Positions 12,401-22,840 of a DNA stretch of 64,000 nt are shown here, in pieces. Each line of letters starts with the position of its first letter. Within the stretch, counting starts at the first letter, position 1. The stretch lies in contig JAVXUO010002571.1 of the NCBI GenBank assembly GCA_033065855.1, forward strand, positions 248,001-312,000, written 5' to 3'. Source of the stretch: Escallonia rubra (lineage: Eukaryota > Streptophyta > Magnoliopsida > Escalloniales > Escalloniaceae). A model generated the notes under the pieces. The model ran no database searches, was not told the DNA's origin, and saw nothing but the letters and a program-made list of their open reading frames with translations. The position numbers and the translations under genes were made by a program.

Positions 12401-15400
12401 TGTAACATACGTTTTTGATGAGATGAAAGCGCCTTGATTGGCTAAATGATTTTGATGAGTTGCGCTCCTTGTTTTTGCTTGCAAGAGTTGCCCCTGTAGG
12501 TTTGAGGGAATTACAGAGTTCATGTCCATAAAACATGCATGCGCTCGCACTAAGACAGTGTATAGATTAGCTAGGGAATATAAATCTTTATGTTGTACAC
12601 TGTGTGACGCATATATTGTAGCAACATACATAGAAATCTCGTAATCAATATGCAAGTACAATGCCAATACGTTATAATAGATGCATATTCCTTACATTCT
12701 TTCACACCACCATAAGTTCTTTCCGATGAACTGATAAAATAAGAATCTTCAAGATGACATTGATGTACCATATAAGACAGGCACATTATGTATGTTGTTT
12801 AAGTAGGTAGAGGTTCAGGTGTCTTTAAAGCAGCATGAGCAGAAAGGACCCATGCACAAGACATTGTTGCATATCATTTGCTAGGGTGGGATTACCTATA
12901 TATATTGCTATGTACCTACTGTGCATGTACAACCACAATCTTATCTCGGAAGACGTTATCCAAGACGTTGCAAAACCAGTGAGTTCATGAACCAAGATTA
13001 AAGGATCTCTACAGTTAGAGGACAGATAGTACAACTCTCTCCATCTTTAGCAATATCTGATGAATGGCTGTCCAGAATAATTAGACAACAGTTTTTCTTC
13101 TAGATTGTTTTATGAACAAACTTTGGGTTCTACCCGGATTGTAGGAATCTTCCTCCAATCCCGTATATAGTGACAATTAATAGTCACTAAATATTTCTAG
13201 TGGCTTTTCTTCTAACACATTCATAAACAATTATTAACAACATTTTTTTAGCGTCACTAAATAAATGTCATTAGAGACATTTAGAGACAATTGATTGTCA
13301 CTGTATAGGGGGTAGGAAGAAGATTCCTCCAACCGGGGTAACAACCAAATTTTTTTCTTGTTTTATTGCCAACAACCTGCCAACACCACATCTGTTGAAA
13401 AGAACCGCCAATTGGCACTGTTTGGTTGTACTCTTAAAAGAGTATGGTCCTTATGATTTTCTATGTAACATGGACTCGGTACAAGTGGCCGGGTCGGATA
13501 CGTGTCCAAGTGTCGGATTCGTCTAAATTTTAATACATAAGACATCGAGACACGGCAAATTATTCATTTATGTTAATATTTTTAGTTATTTCTGAGTAAA
13601 ATGGCGTTTTATGTAACGCACATGGTTTTAATTTAGAACTTGTCTCACCTCAAAGTAATAACAAATTAAAAGAAACATTTTAAGACAATGTTCATAGTGG
13701 CATATCTTACAAGACGTGCCGGACACAGATCTCATACCCATGTCCAAGTGTCGAGTGTCCGACACGGGTACCTCTGACATTCAGAAGAGTCCATTTAACA
13801 TAGTTTGATTTTCTTAAGGGTTAATTGCCAATTTATTCCCCGACATATGGCACGTTAGCACAAGTACCCCCCAAAGAAATTTGATTGCAAATCCTCCCCC
13901 TCATATATGGCTGGGATAGCACCCCTTATCCAGATGTAACAGCAGCAACTAAGTCAAGGGTATTGTCGGTAGTTCTAGTTCACTTAAATATAGGGTTGAA
14001 ATTTGCAACTTAAAACTTTGGGATATGTTTTGCAAATTTTGATTAAGACATGTAAAAGAAAAGGGGCAAAAGGAGAATAGAGAGGGGGAGAGCACCATCG
14101 CACCCACCGTCGCAGAACTCGTTGCCTCCAGGGACCTTCTTCGCCGACTGTTAGCATCTTTCCGTCACCGACCTTGGCAAGTTCACATGCCAAGGTAAAT
14201 CTACGCACTCAATGCCAGAGGTAAAACAGTCTCTGACCATCCAACACCACGACTAATCTGTCGGTAACAGCCATCAATTGTTGTGGCGATTAGTCGTGGG
14301 TGCGATCTGTGGGTGATGGAGTTTCGTGCCAGTAGTGTTGTTTAAATTAAAGGATCTATGGGCTTGGTGGCGGTGGGCAAAGCCGGTGGTTTTGGGTTTA
14401 CAATTGGTGGTGGGGTGGTTGCCCATTTGGATAATGGTTGCAGTGTTGGTGGGTGGTGTGCTGATGTGGTGGTGTGTTGATGGTATTGGTGGTGTGGGGG
14501 TGGGTATGCTGATGTGGTGGTGTGTTGATGGTGTTAGTAGTGGTGTAATGGTGGGTCTAGAGTTGTGGTGGGTATGCTGATGTTGTGGTGGGTACATGGT
14601 GTTAGTGGTGTGGTGGGTTTAGGGAGGTGGTGGTTGTGCTGATGTGGTGGTCTGTTGATGGTGTTTTGGTGGTGTGGTGGTGGGTTTGGGGTGGTGGTCA
14701 GTGTGCTAACGTCGTGATGTGTTGATGGTGTTAGTGGTGTTGGTGGGTTTAGGGTGGTGGTTGCTGCCGTTGGTCTAGGCGGCAAGATAGTCCTATCCTT
14801 TAAATGCTGGACACAAACGGCTTATCCGGCCTGTAATCTGGGTTTGATACCAAAGTGGGACATGATTTATATCTTATCCGGCTCATCCTACAGGATATGT
14901 ATCCAGGTTTATCCGCTCATAATTTTGTCTTATCCGATTGAATAATCCAGCACCCGAAACGCAGCCAAACGGACACAAACGACTGAATTATCCGGCCTGT
15001 AATCTGTCCTTGTTAAAGTCAAGCAATCGACCACACATAAAATTGACTTATACTGTCAACCTTGCCACCAAACACCTAATTTCAACGAAGTTTTCTCAAG
15101 CTTTTCTAGTTAGAGCAAAAAGAATATACTTTGGGGGGTTAATAGCGAAAATATACCCTAACATATGGCACGTTTGTAAATTATATCTCAGACCTTTCAA
15201 AATAGCTTTTTTATCCACCAAACTATGGCTAACGTTGCAAACGTTTACCTTCCGTCCAACTTTTTGAAAAAAAACTAGGGTTTGCAAAGTTATCCCCCAA
15301 CATATTGAGGGCATATTGGTAAAATCGCCTTGGCATATTTTAAAGGGAAAGATTGCGGGGCTGTATAGTCCTCTTGTGTAAATTACCAAATATGAAAATT

Positions 15401-18400
15401 CAGATTATACCTTAACGTATAATATTTCCAAATCAGAATTTGAAAATTACCAAAGATTGAATTTGAAAATAAGAAATTTTGAAAATATTAACATTTTGTT
15501 AACAAAAAATGTGAAAATATTATACCTTAACATTCAACTTTTGTTAATGGAAAATATGAAATTTTGTTAAGGTATAATATTTTCTTAATTTTTAGAAAAT
15601 ATTATACCTTAACATTTTGTTAACGAAAAATATGAAATTCATATTTGAAAATTCAGACATTTTGAAATTTTCATATTAACATTTTGTTAACGGAAAATAT
15701 GAAATTTCATATTAACATATTTGAAAATATGAAAGTAGTCGTTAGAATTTTGCATTTTAAATTCTAATTTTCAAATATGCAAATTTCATATTAGAATATT
15801 TAAAAGGCAATATGAAAAATTCATATTCTAATATGAAATTTCATATTCTAATATGAAAGGCAATATGAAAGTTCATATTCTAATATGAAATTACATATTC
15901 TAATATGAAATTACATATTCTAATTTGAAAATTCAGAAATTTTGAAAATATTAACATTTCGTTAACGGAAAATTTGAAAATATTAACATGCATAATTTCA
16001 TATTTTGAAAATATTAACATTTTGTTAAGGTATTTTCAAATTCATATTTTCATATAATATTATACCTTAATGTATAATATTTTAATTCAACTTCAAATTT
16101 TCAAATATGAATTTGAAAAAATGAAAATATGAATTTGAATTTTCAAATTCCGAAAATTCAAATTTTCAAAGATTGCAGGGATGTATAGTCCTCATGTGTA
16201 AATTTTCAAATTTTCATATCTGAATTTTCTAAATTTTTTTCAAAATTTTAAATTCATAATAAATCTGTGTAAACTACCAAATTTTCTAAACTAGGGTTTG
16301 CAAAATTATACCTTAACATTTTGTTAATGTTGTATTTTTATACCTTGGCAAAAAGTGACCTGACCAAAATACCCTCGCAGTTAACGGAAAAACTAACAGG
16401 GTGTGGGCACCAGAATCGTGCCATAGTTTGGCGGATAAAAAAGCTATTTTGAAAGGTTTGAGATATAATTTGCAAACGTGCCATATATGAGGGTATATTT
16501 TCGCTATTAACCCTACTTTGGGGGTTAAATTTGCAAAACCATAAAATTCAGTGTTCGTTTGACAAAATTTTTTTTTAGGTTTTTTTATTTTTGGTGTTTG
16601 GTATCCCTTTTTATTTTGATTTTTTTTTTTGTGGTTTACGGTGGCGGTGGTGGGGTGTAGCGGTGATGGTGGTGGTGGTCGGCGGCCGGAGGTGGCTGCC
16701 GACAGTCGTCGGCGGTGGTCTCCGGCGGCCGGAGGTGGCTGCCGGCAGTCTCCGGCGGCCGGAGGTGGCTGCCGGCGGCCGGAGTTGGCTGCCGGCGGCC
16801 GGAGGTGGCTGCCGGCAGTCTCCGGCGGTGGTTGCCGGCGGCCGGCGGTGGTCGCCGGCGGCCGGAGGTGGCTGCCGGCAGTCTCCGGCGGTGGTCGCCG
16901 GCGGCCGGGGGTGGCAGCCGGCAGTCGCCGGCGGTGGTCGCCGGCGGCCAGAGGTGGTGGCCGGTGGTGGTGGTGGTGGCCGGCGGCCGGAGGTGGCGGC
17001 CGGCAGTCTCCGGCGGTGGTCGCCGGCGGCCGGCGGTGGTCGCCTGAGGTGGCTGCCGGCGGTGGGAGGGTGGTGGTGGTGGTCTAAGAAAAAAAAAGTG
17101 AAAAAAAAAACCAGTTTCTTTTTTTTCACTTTTTTCTTCAGTTTAAAAACTGGTTTTTAAACTGAAAAAAAATGGTTACCAAAACTTTTTTTTTCAGTTT
17201 TTAAAAACTGAAAAACAAAAGAAGAAAAAAATTTTGTCAAACTAGGCCTCAGTGTTTCCTAAAATGCCCTCCATACTTTGGGGGATAAATTTGCAAATAA
17301 TGGTTTAATTGAAACTTTTCTAATAGAAGGCATAACATTGATCTCCCTGCCATAAGTGGGGGAAGCTATGAAGCACGGGTGCGCCACTTCGGTGGACGTA
17401 CCAGCACCGTGTGTGGATCAGGGGCAGGTGCGGCTCGGGTGCGCATAGGTTTCTTGTCCGCCATCTTTTTTTTTTTTGGAATTATATTTCTGGATCTTGG
17501 GTGCGGCTTTGACACGGCAGGGATAGGGACACACACGAAGTCTTTTTTTGACGGAGAGGAGAGAGGTAGAAGAAGAAGAAGAAGAGGAGGAGGAGGAGAG
17601 AAGAGGAGAAGGAACAACCTCCGGCAACGGTCGTCCAGCAGCAGCGGCGACGGCTTCTCACTTGAAGGCTGTTGTTGATAGCTCTGCCGATGTTGTCGGA
17701 AGTGTGGTTTTGATAAGGGTGACAACTGTCTATAAGCTAGGGTGACAGCTGCATCCAACTTCTTGTTTGCTTTGTTTATGTACCAGCTTTATTGACTACT
17801 TTCAAGTAATATCAAAACTTATACAGACTCATATTTGGCTATGCACTTTGACCGCTAAAGCAGCCCATCAAATTAACAAACTCTCTTATTGTTTGTTTAA
17901 AATAGTGTTACTTTTGTTACACCCAAATAAATATATGCTGATAAATATTTGCGGTATCCGCACTGCACCCTTATCCTATTGTTTGAGAAAATGACGTATT
18001 CGCGTATCCGCACCTGTATTGTTTTCACACCTGCACCGTAACCCATGCTTCTTGTTTTGGGGGTGGAGAGGGAGGGCAGGGTTGGAATAAATTGCGATTG
18101 ACCCCTTCTTATTGACAGTAGGTTGCAGTTTCTCTAGAATCCCGTGTGCATGCAGCTGTGTAGAGTGTAGAGATGGCTTGAGCTAGGTCTTGGCATGATA
18201 CCTCAGATAATCACAGCAATCGAATCTCTTCTCCTGTCCCTAATTGTAATTTAATGACACAAGTCCTCTGAAGCACGGACACCCCTCCTAAGGGGGGGTT
18301 TGGTGTCCTAAACGGACGGACACCCCGACACCCTCCGGACACCGCCGGACACGTGTCCGACACCGCCAATCGGTGTCCGAAATTTTTTTATTTTTTTATT

Positions 18401-19116
18401 ATTTTCGGACACCGTGTCGGACACTTCATCGAGGAGTGTCGGACACGGTGATGTGCAGTGTCCGACCGTAAATGTAAGAAGTGGGGGTTTTTTGAAGAGA
18501 AACAGATTGTGCCCTAAATCCCTAAATCCCTAATCTGAAAAATAAACATCTGCGAAGCTCACCTTACGGCCGTCAGCTTCGAAGCACCTCACGGAAGCCA
18601 TTCACCTGTGAATCTCACCTCGCCGGAGCTGTTCGCGACCATTCCGAAGCCGACGCCGACGATTCCAGTCGCCGTCGCGAAGACTGAAGCAGCTGCTGCG
18701 ACTTGCCGTCGCTATCGCCGGAGGTCACTGCATCGTCGCCGGAGCTCCTTGCCGCTGTCGCCGACTCACAGGTACCTTCTCTTGAATCTTCGAAGTCGTC
18801 TGTGTCGCGACTGTCTTGCCTCTCTCTCTTTTTTTATTTCTCTCCCTGTGTTGAGTGTTGGACTCAACACTCAAGACTCGTTTACATATTTTGTAGTTAA
18901 TTTCCAGATGTTGGAAGTTAGTCCTATAGTCAACTTAATTAATTTCAGTAGTTATTTTGTCAACTTATTTTGTAAACTTAATTTCAGTAGTTATTTTATC
19001 AACTTAATTTCAGTAATTATTTTGTCAACTTAATTTCAGAATGCAATGTGTTAGTGTATATTTATTATTAGTTCATTATTAATTGTTATTTTAGATTATG
19101 GAATGTATTTGATATT

Positions 19117-19158
<42 letters not shown>

Positions 19159-21598
19159 AAAATATTAAAAAAATAGCGGTGTCCTGCGGTGTCCAAAATC
19201 CAATATTTTGGAAATTGCGGTGTCCGGTGTCCCCGTCGGTGTCGGTGTCCGACACCGTGTTCGTGTCCGTGCTACCTAGCACAAGTCTATCTTTTTTGAT
19301 GAATATTTAGAGAATTCTTTAGTATTGGGAAGGGTTCGAAACTCGAACCACTCATCCACAGGTGTCATGTAAAACTACGTTGAATCTTATACTTCTTACC
19401 TATTTCAATTTATTACTGAAATGAATACAACTGCATTTGATCTCCTCCATATATACGAGAATACCACGACACACGTGAATCGAGTGAATTCATGCTCATG
19501 TATAACTTGACTCTGTCATTCTGGTTTTTGCTCCCCACCCCTTCTCTTAGTGTTAGCTTAAGTAACTGTAAGGGAGAATACAAATATTTGCGCTTTATCT
19601 TTTGGCTGAGCTGGGAGATTCATTTATAAAATTTTAATGGGATTCTGTGTCCGAACAGTTTTGATAAAAAGAATTTCTTTAGTTGATTTTACTGACAAGT
19701 GGAATTCTGTGTCTGAAAAAGGACACTCGTTCGTTATTCTTTTGATAAAAGGAATTCCTTTAGTTGATATTACGGGGCAAGTTATTGCCATTGTGATCTA
19801 AAGCACCGTTCTGTCGGACTTTTGCATAAATTATTCCAAACAGATTGAAAAGGCTCCATACTAGCCAATTCAAACAGTTGTTAAATCTATTTTCTAAACA
19901 GCATACAGGTTGATCAAGAAAGAAATTTACTTGGCTCTAGCATACTTGTCTTTACCATTCATTTCTTAAGATAAATAAGCTTCTGAGTTATGCTCTAGTC
20001 AATCAACAATTTTAGGAATTTAGGTGTTCAAGGTGCAATCTACGTAAAAATGGACATGGGAAGACCTTACCGGAAATCTCTCTTATAGAGTTTGAATTCT
20101 AATTATTTATCATGCTGTTCATAATGCATGGTCATGCAATTATTTACCTTTGCTTTGAACTCATGCTGTCAGAGTTGTCGTGCTTGGACTCGCGTTTCTG
20201 TTGGATCGTCTGATGTATGGCTCGTGGGTCTTAATGCCTTTTAACTTCCTGAAGTTCAATGTTCTCTCTTCTGGTGGAGACTATTATGGAACTCACAAGT
20301 GGCACTGGTACTTCACTCAGGGATTCCCAGTCATGGTCTTTACTTTCCTACCACTTTCGATATTTGGCATTTTGCTATCTAAACAATGGAAGCTTTCTGG
20401 GCTTGTAGCATGGGTTTTGGGGTTTTATAGTTTACTAGGTCACAAGGAATTCAGGTACCTGCATTTGCCTTTTTTTTGTCTCTCTCTCGAGAGTAACTTG
20501 GTTATCCACTAACCAAACCCTGCGACTGAGTGCTTCCAATAACTTTGATGTTCTCTGGGTATTCATTAGCCATGATCAGCGGGCTTGACTTGTCAAATGG
20601 CAAACAGAAAAGATCTGGAAAGAATCACAACAAACGCTTCTCGAAAATACAATTAACTGTCTTTTTCCTGCTCGCTACAAATATTCCAATGGCTTATTAT
20701 ATGAGTATGGTTCATCAGGTACATTTTTCTTTTCCTTATGAGGATGATATCTCCCTGGGAGTCCCTTGTGTTTTCTTATTCTATCCTTCTCATGCTTATT
20801 AAAGTAAGAAGTTACCTGCAAATACCTGTAGGTAATTAAACATTGAATATGAACACCCTTTTTTACCTGAAAATACTTACAGAAAGAACATAGTTTTGCA
20901 CATTTAATCATGAAGAATGCTGTTTTTTTCTTTTTGGTTGCTTATTGCTCTTGTCTCATTCTTACCTGTACACATATTGCACAGAGAGGAACTGAGGACG
21001 TCATGAATTATCTTGCCAAAGAGGCTCTATATGGGAAAGTGAAAAGTATTCTATTCCTGACACCTTGTCATGCTACACCTTACTACTCGACCCTGCATCA
21101 CAATCTTCCTATGCGTTTCTTAGATTGTTCACCTAGGTACAAGCCTGGACTGTAATGAAAGTTCTTGCTTCTATGTTGTGCTGATGCATGTAGTTTATAA
21201 GTCGACCTTAGGTTTGGGCGTACTCTCTTGGCAGCGAAATGAATGGAACGCTTGACGAGTCTGACCAATTCATGATGGACCCAGCTGGATTTGCGTCAGC
21301 GTTTGCGAAAAGTTGGTCTTTACCCAGTCATATCGTACTATTTGATTCACAGGAGAAACTACTAAAGGATTTTCTAATATTGCATTCGTTTGAGGAGGTT
21401 TGTTCAGTACTTTTTTGATAGCCTTGATATGAATTTTGCAGTTTCCCCTCTTACTTATTTCTGGGTTCTGATGGTCAGAGAAGGAGGTTCTTTCATGCTC
21501 ACTTCAAGGTGGACCGAGACCTTCAAGCATCGGTGGTTGTTTATGCTTTTTTGACTGAAAGGCTGACAAGTCCTAGTTTAACCAAACAGCTTACCTGA
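9498..21598 (+). CDS. PIGB: GPI mannosyltransferase 3 (PIG-B / APTG1-like), nine exons
   Basis: Adds the third mannose to the GPI-anchor precursor in the ER lumen (GT22/Alg9 family, multi-pass membrane protein). Exons by homology and GT-AG sites: 9498-9811, 9900-10017, 11665-11769, 11961-12244, 20173-20454, 20531-20718, 20985-21136, 21235-21397, 21479-21598. Landmarks: the luminal acidic motif TYFNPDEHWQALEVAHR (exon 1), TWEWKKGIRSYLHPM (exon 2), ALACAIRPTSAITWIYVG (exon 4), LLDRLMYGSWV and GGDYYGTHKWHWYFTQGF (exon 5), PCHATPYYSTLHHNLPM (exon 7), FFHAHFKVDRDLQASVVVY (exon 9). The ATG at 9498 is in good context (ccATGg), but homologues as I recall them start near MRERK, so 9579 is a strong alternative. 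All junctions keep phase except exon 5 to 6: exon 5 ends in phase 2 (20454), the only usable acceptor (20529-20530) puts exon 6 one base out, and the conserved RFVLPV stretch is missing. The gene may therefore be defective or wrongly resolved there. Intron 4 is 7.9 kb of transposons. Confidence 0.9.
10133..10205. repeat. Degenerate CA-rich tract in PIGB intron 2
   Basis: Imperfect ACACCC/ACACAC repeats. Intron 2 (10018-11664) otherwise shows nothing recognisable. Confidence 0.8.
12245..13453. other. 5' part of PIGB intron 4, no feature recognised
   Basis: Begins with the donor GTAGGT. AT-rich. A weak repeated motif (GTCACTAAAT / AGAGACAATT) lies near 13170-13300 between two oppositely oriented copies of a GGAGGAATCTTC-like sequence (13145, 13315). 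This could be an old MITE, but I cannot define its ends. Confidence 0.35.
13462..13805. mobile_element. Small hAT-type MITE (copy D)
   Basis: A 344 bp segment with inverted ends (TATGTAACATGGACTC against the complement of GAGTCCATTTAACATA) and an 8 bp direct repeat TGATTTTC at 13454-13461 and 13806-13813. Both ends carry GTGTCCAAGTGTCGG-like repeats, echoing family H1 but with different tips. Confidence 0.6.
14330..14775. repeat. GTGGTGG-rich degenerate minisatellite
   Basis: About 440 bp made of variants of GGTGGTGTGTTGATGGTGTT and GGTGGGTTTAGGGTGGTGG. The strand bias (G and T on +) yields long open frames on both strands that are not genes. Confidence 0.85.
14776..15126. other. Intron sequence with a short direct repeat
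   Basis: The motif ACACAAACG followed by TATCCGGCCTGTAATCTG occurs twice (about 14810-14838 and 14973-15006), with further TTATCCG motifs between. It may be the remains of a small transposon; the ends are not defined. Confidence 0.4.
15136..16513. mobile_element. Non-autonomous Mutator-like element with long inverted ends
   Basis: A 1378 bp element with terminal inverted repeats of about 95 bp starting GGGTTAATAGCGAAAATATA. It is bounded by a perfect 9 bp duplication TACTTTGGG (15127-15135, 16514-16522). The interior is extremely AT-rich and built from degenerate repeats of TTCATATTCTAATATGAAA, which fold locally. No coding sequence. Confidence 0.9.
16556..17248. mobile_element. hAT-type MITE containing a GC-rich minisatellite
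   Basis: A 693 bp element with inverted ends (CGTTTGACAAAATTTTT against the complement of AATTTTGTCAAACTAGGCC) and a perfect 8 bp duplication TCAGTGTT (16548-16555, 17249-17256). Its middle is a GGCGGCCGGAGGTGGCTGCC array. An inner pair of AGTTTTTAAAACTGAAAAA-like palindromes lies at 17105-17215. Confidence 0.82.
16672..17075. repeat. GC-rich minisatellite GGCGGCCGGAGGTGGCTGCC
   Basis: About 400 bp of imperfect copies built from GGCGGCCGG, AGGTGGCTGCC and GGCAGTCTCC. It is open on several frames of both strands only because of its composition, and is no gene. Confidence 0.93.
17369..18054. mobile_element. Probable hAT-type element (copy F)
   Basis: Left end CTATGAAGCACGGGTGCG and right end complementary to CAAGAAGCATGGGTTACGG share GAAGCAYGGGT, close to the tips of family H1. 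Subterminal GTGCGG and ATCCGCAC motifs occur at both ends. It interrupts the right arm of the outer Mutator-like element (13818-18105). The flanking TGGGGG at both sides hints at a worn 8 bp duplication. It includes a GAA/GAG-rich stretch at 17560-17612. Confidence 0.5.
18266..19279. mobile_element. hAT-type non-autonomous element, family H1, copy C
   Basis: A 1014 bp element with tips CTCTGAAGCACGGACAC and the complement of CTAGGTAGCACGGACAC. The 8 bp duplication CACAAGTC (18258-18265, 19280-19287) is perfect. Same plan as copy B: subterminal GTGTCCGACACC arrays, a GC-rich exon-like block (about 18560-18770) ending CACAGGTACC (possible splice donor), then a T-rich part and an (AT)n run near 19123-19155. 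It lies in sense with the host gene's intron 4. Confidence 0.9.
19288..20172. other. 3' part of PIGB intron 4
   Basis: No element recognised. A direct repeat (TTGATAAAAGGAATT-like at about 19661 and 19742) is visible. Ends in the acceptor TGTCAG before exon 5. Confidence 0.4.
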
Positions 21599-21712
21599 CT
21601 TGTGTCATAACCCTTCTGGTGAGGTTCTTTCCCGATCACTTCAAGGTGGATAGTGTCTTAGGTTTATCAGACAGACTACCCGGGTTGTATCCTGATCTTT
21701 CTGGTGCACATT
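21484..21712 (+). repeat. Worn tandem duplication of the last PIGB exon
   Basis: Bases from 21484 (GAGGTTCTTTCATGCTCACT) reappear from about 21622 (GAGGTTCTTTCCCGATCACT). ACCAAACAGCTTACCTGACT and ATAACCCTTCTGGT are echoed by ATCAGACAGACTACCCGGGT and CTGATCTTTCTGGT. The period is near 138 bp. The second copy lies after the stop at 21596-21598, so it would be 3' UTR. Confidence 0.65.
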
Positions 21713-22840
21713 AAAATTCCGTATTTATTTATCCTTTAGAAATCATTTATCATTCAACACTTCAATTTTGGTCGTCACTTGGGAAAACATAATATGCCAT
21801 TTTGCATAGGGCAGTGGTTATTATTTACGCCGAATGGAGACAGGTTATCTGCCTCCATGGGTATGATGAGTTCCTTTCTCGTTATGAGGTTGCATGACAA
21901 GAGAGGGCTGCTTAAATTATGAGCCTTATAGGACTCGCATCTTGCTTGGGAACTCCGGCCCTCGGAACAAATGCAACTCTTGAGGCAGGCATGGGTGTCT
22001 TCCGTGTATAGGTATCCGTCTGTGTTCGCAAAAGAGCAAAAAGCAATGAGAATGTTGAACAGAAAAAAATTAAAAAAACGAGCAGGTTGAGCTTTACTGA
22101 CAGGGAATAACAAAGAATTATTAATAGCTCATCCATCAAGAAAGGACAAAAGTACTGCTTTTTTAGGCCAAACGCCACACCCTATTGATACGACGTTCAG
22201 TAGTCTTGCCAAGTTAAGACGCATCATTCTGACTAAAGAATAAGTCGTTGTAATCGGAAGGGGCTGACGTGATGGTAAGGAAGTTTATTTTTTTTTCTTA
22301 ACTTTTCACGCTCAAATTGAATAACTGGCACAAGAAGAAATTATTTTTTTAAAATGCACCAGACTGACTGACTGAACTATCTTGATTTTATGCACAAACC
22401 GGCGCAAAACAAAACAAAACAAAGGTATCATTAATATTTTTTTTTACCTCAAATTGCATTCAAGCTCGGTATGATGCGTCAATTGGGGAAAGCAAACATT
22501 TTCTTTCCAACTAAGGAGATGGATGCATTTCATCTGGCGCGGTCATTTCTTATATTTTCTCTAGTTATGACTTAACTGCCTGGGCATGTTTTATAATGAG
22601 AAGACCGTTTTTGCAGAGAAGTCATCATAATCTAATGATGAGTAGTTGCCAGATGACATGGCCCGCAGAGTGTTTTTGGATCATCTACATCATTTATTTA
22701 CAATTTCGTAAAAGAAGATACATCCTATATTCAACAATTTGAAACTGATGGGTACATAATTTACATGAATGTACTGAAATGTGCAAATGCATCAACCAAA
22801 GGTTGAATTGTGTTGGTAAGCAAAAGTTATTATGGAACCG
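21713..22840. other. Intergenic region between convergent genes
   Basis: Lies between the 3' ends of the PIGB gene (+) and the Ycf45/SPD1-like gene (-), so it should hold both 3' UTRs. No further gene or repeat is recognised; short A/T runs and an AAAACAAAAC repeat (about 22407) are present. Confidence 0.5.

Larger units (their letters stand above)
13818..18105. mobile_element. Outer Mutator-like element holding several nested insertions
   Basis: Left end GGGTTAATTGCCAATTTATT pairs with the complement of the right end (GGAATAAATTGCGATTGACC). A second pair (left GACATATGGCA, right TGCCATAAGTGG near 17350) supports the inverted ends. Possible short target repeat TTCTTAA/TTCTTAT at 13811-13817 and 18106-18112. 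The present length of 4.3 kb is explained by later insertions at 15136-16513, 16556-17248 and probably 17369-18054. Confidence 0.5.

Noticed and set aside
14274-14785. Thr/Pro/His-rich minus-strand frames and a Trp/Val/Gly-rich plus-strand frame
   Set aside because: Strand-biased GTGGTGG minisatellite inside an intron.
16591-17160. Overlapping open frames of 110-189 codons on both strands
   Set aside because: All come from the GGCGGCCGG minisatellite, which lacks stops by composition. Translations are repeats of PAAGGG or PPATTS type.
12245-20172. A separate gene inside PIGB intron 4
   Set aside because: Every open frame there maps to minisatellites or transposon interiors with defined target duplications.
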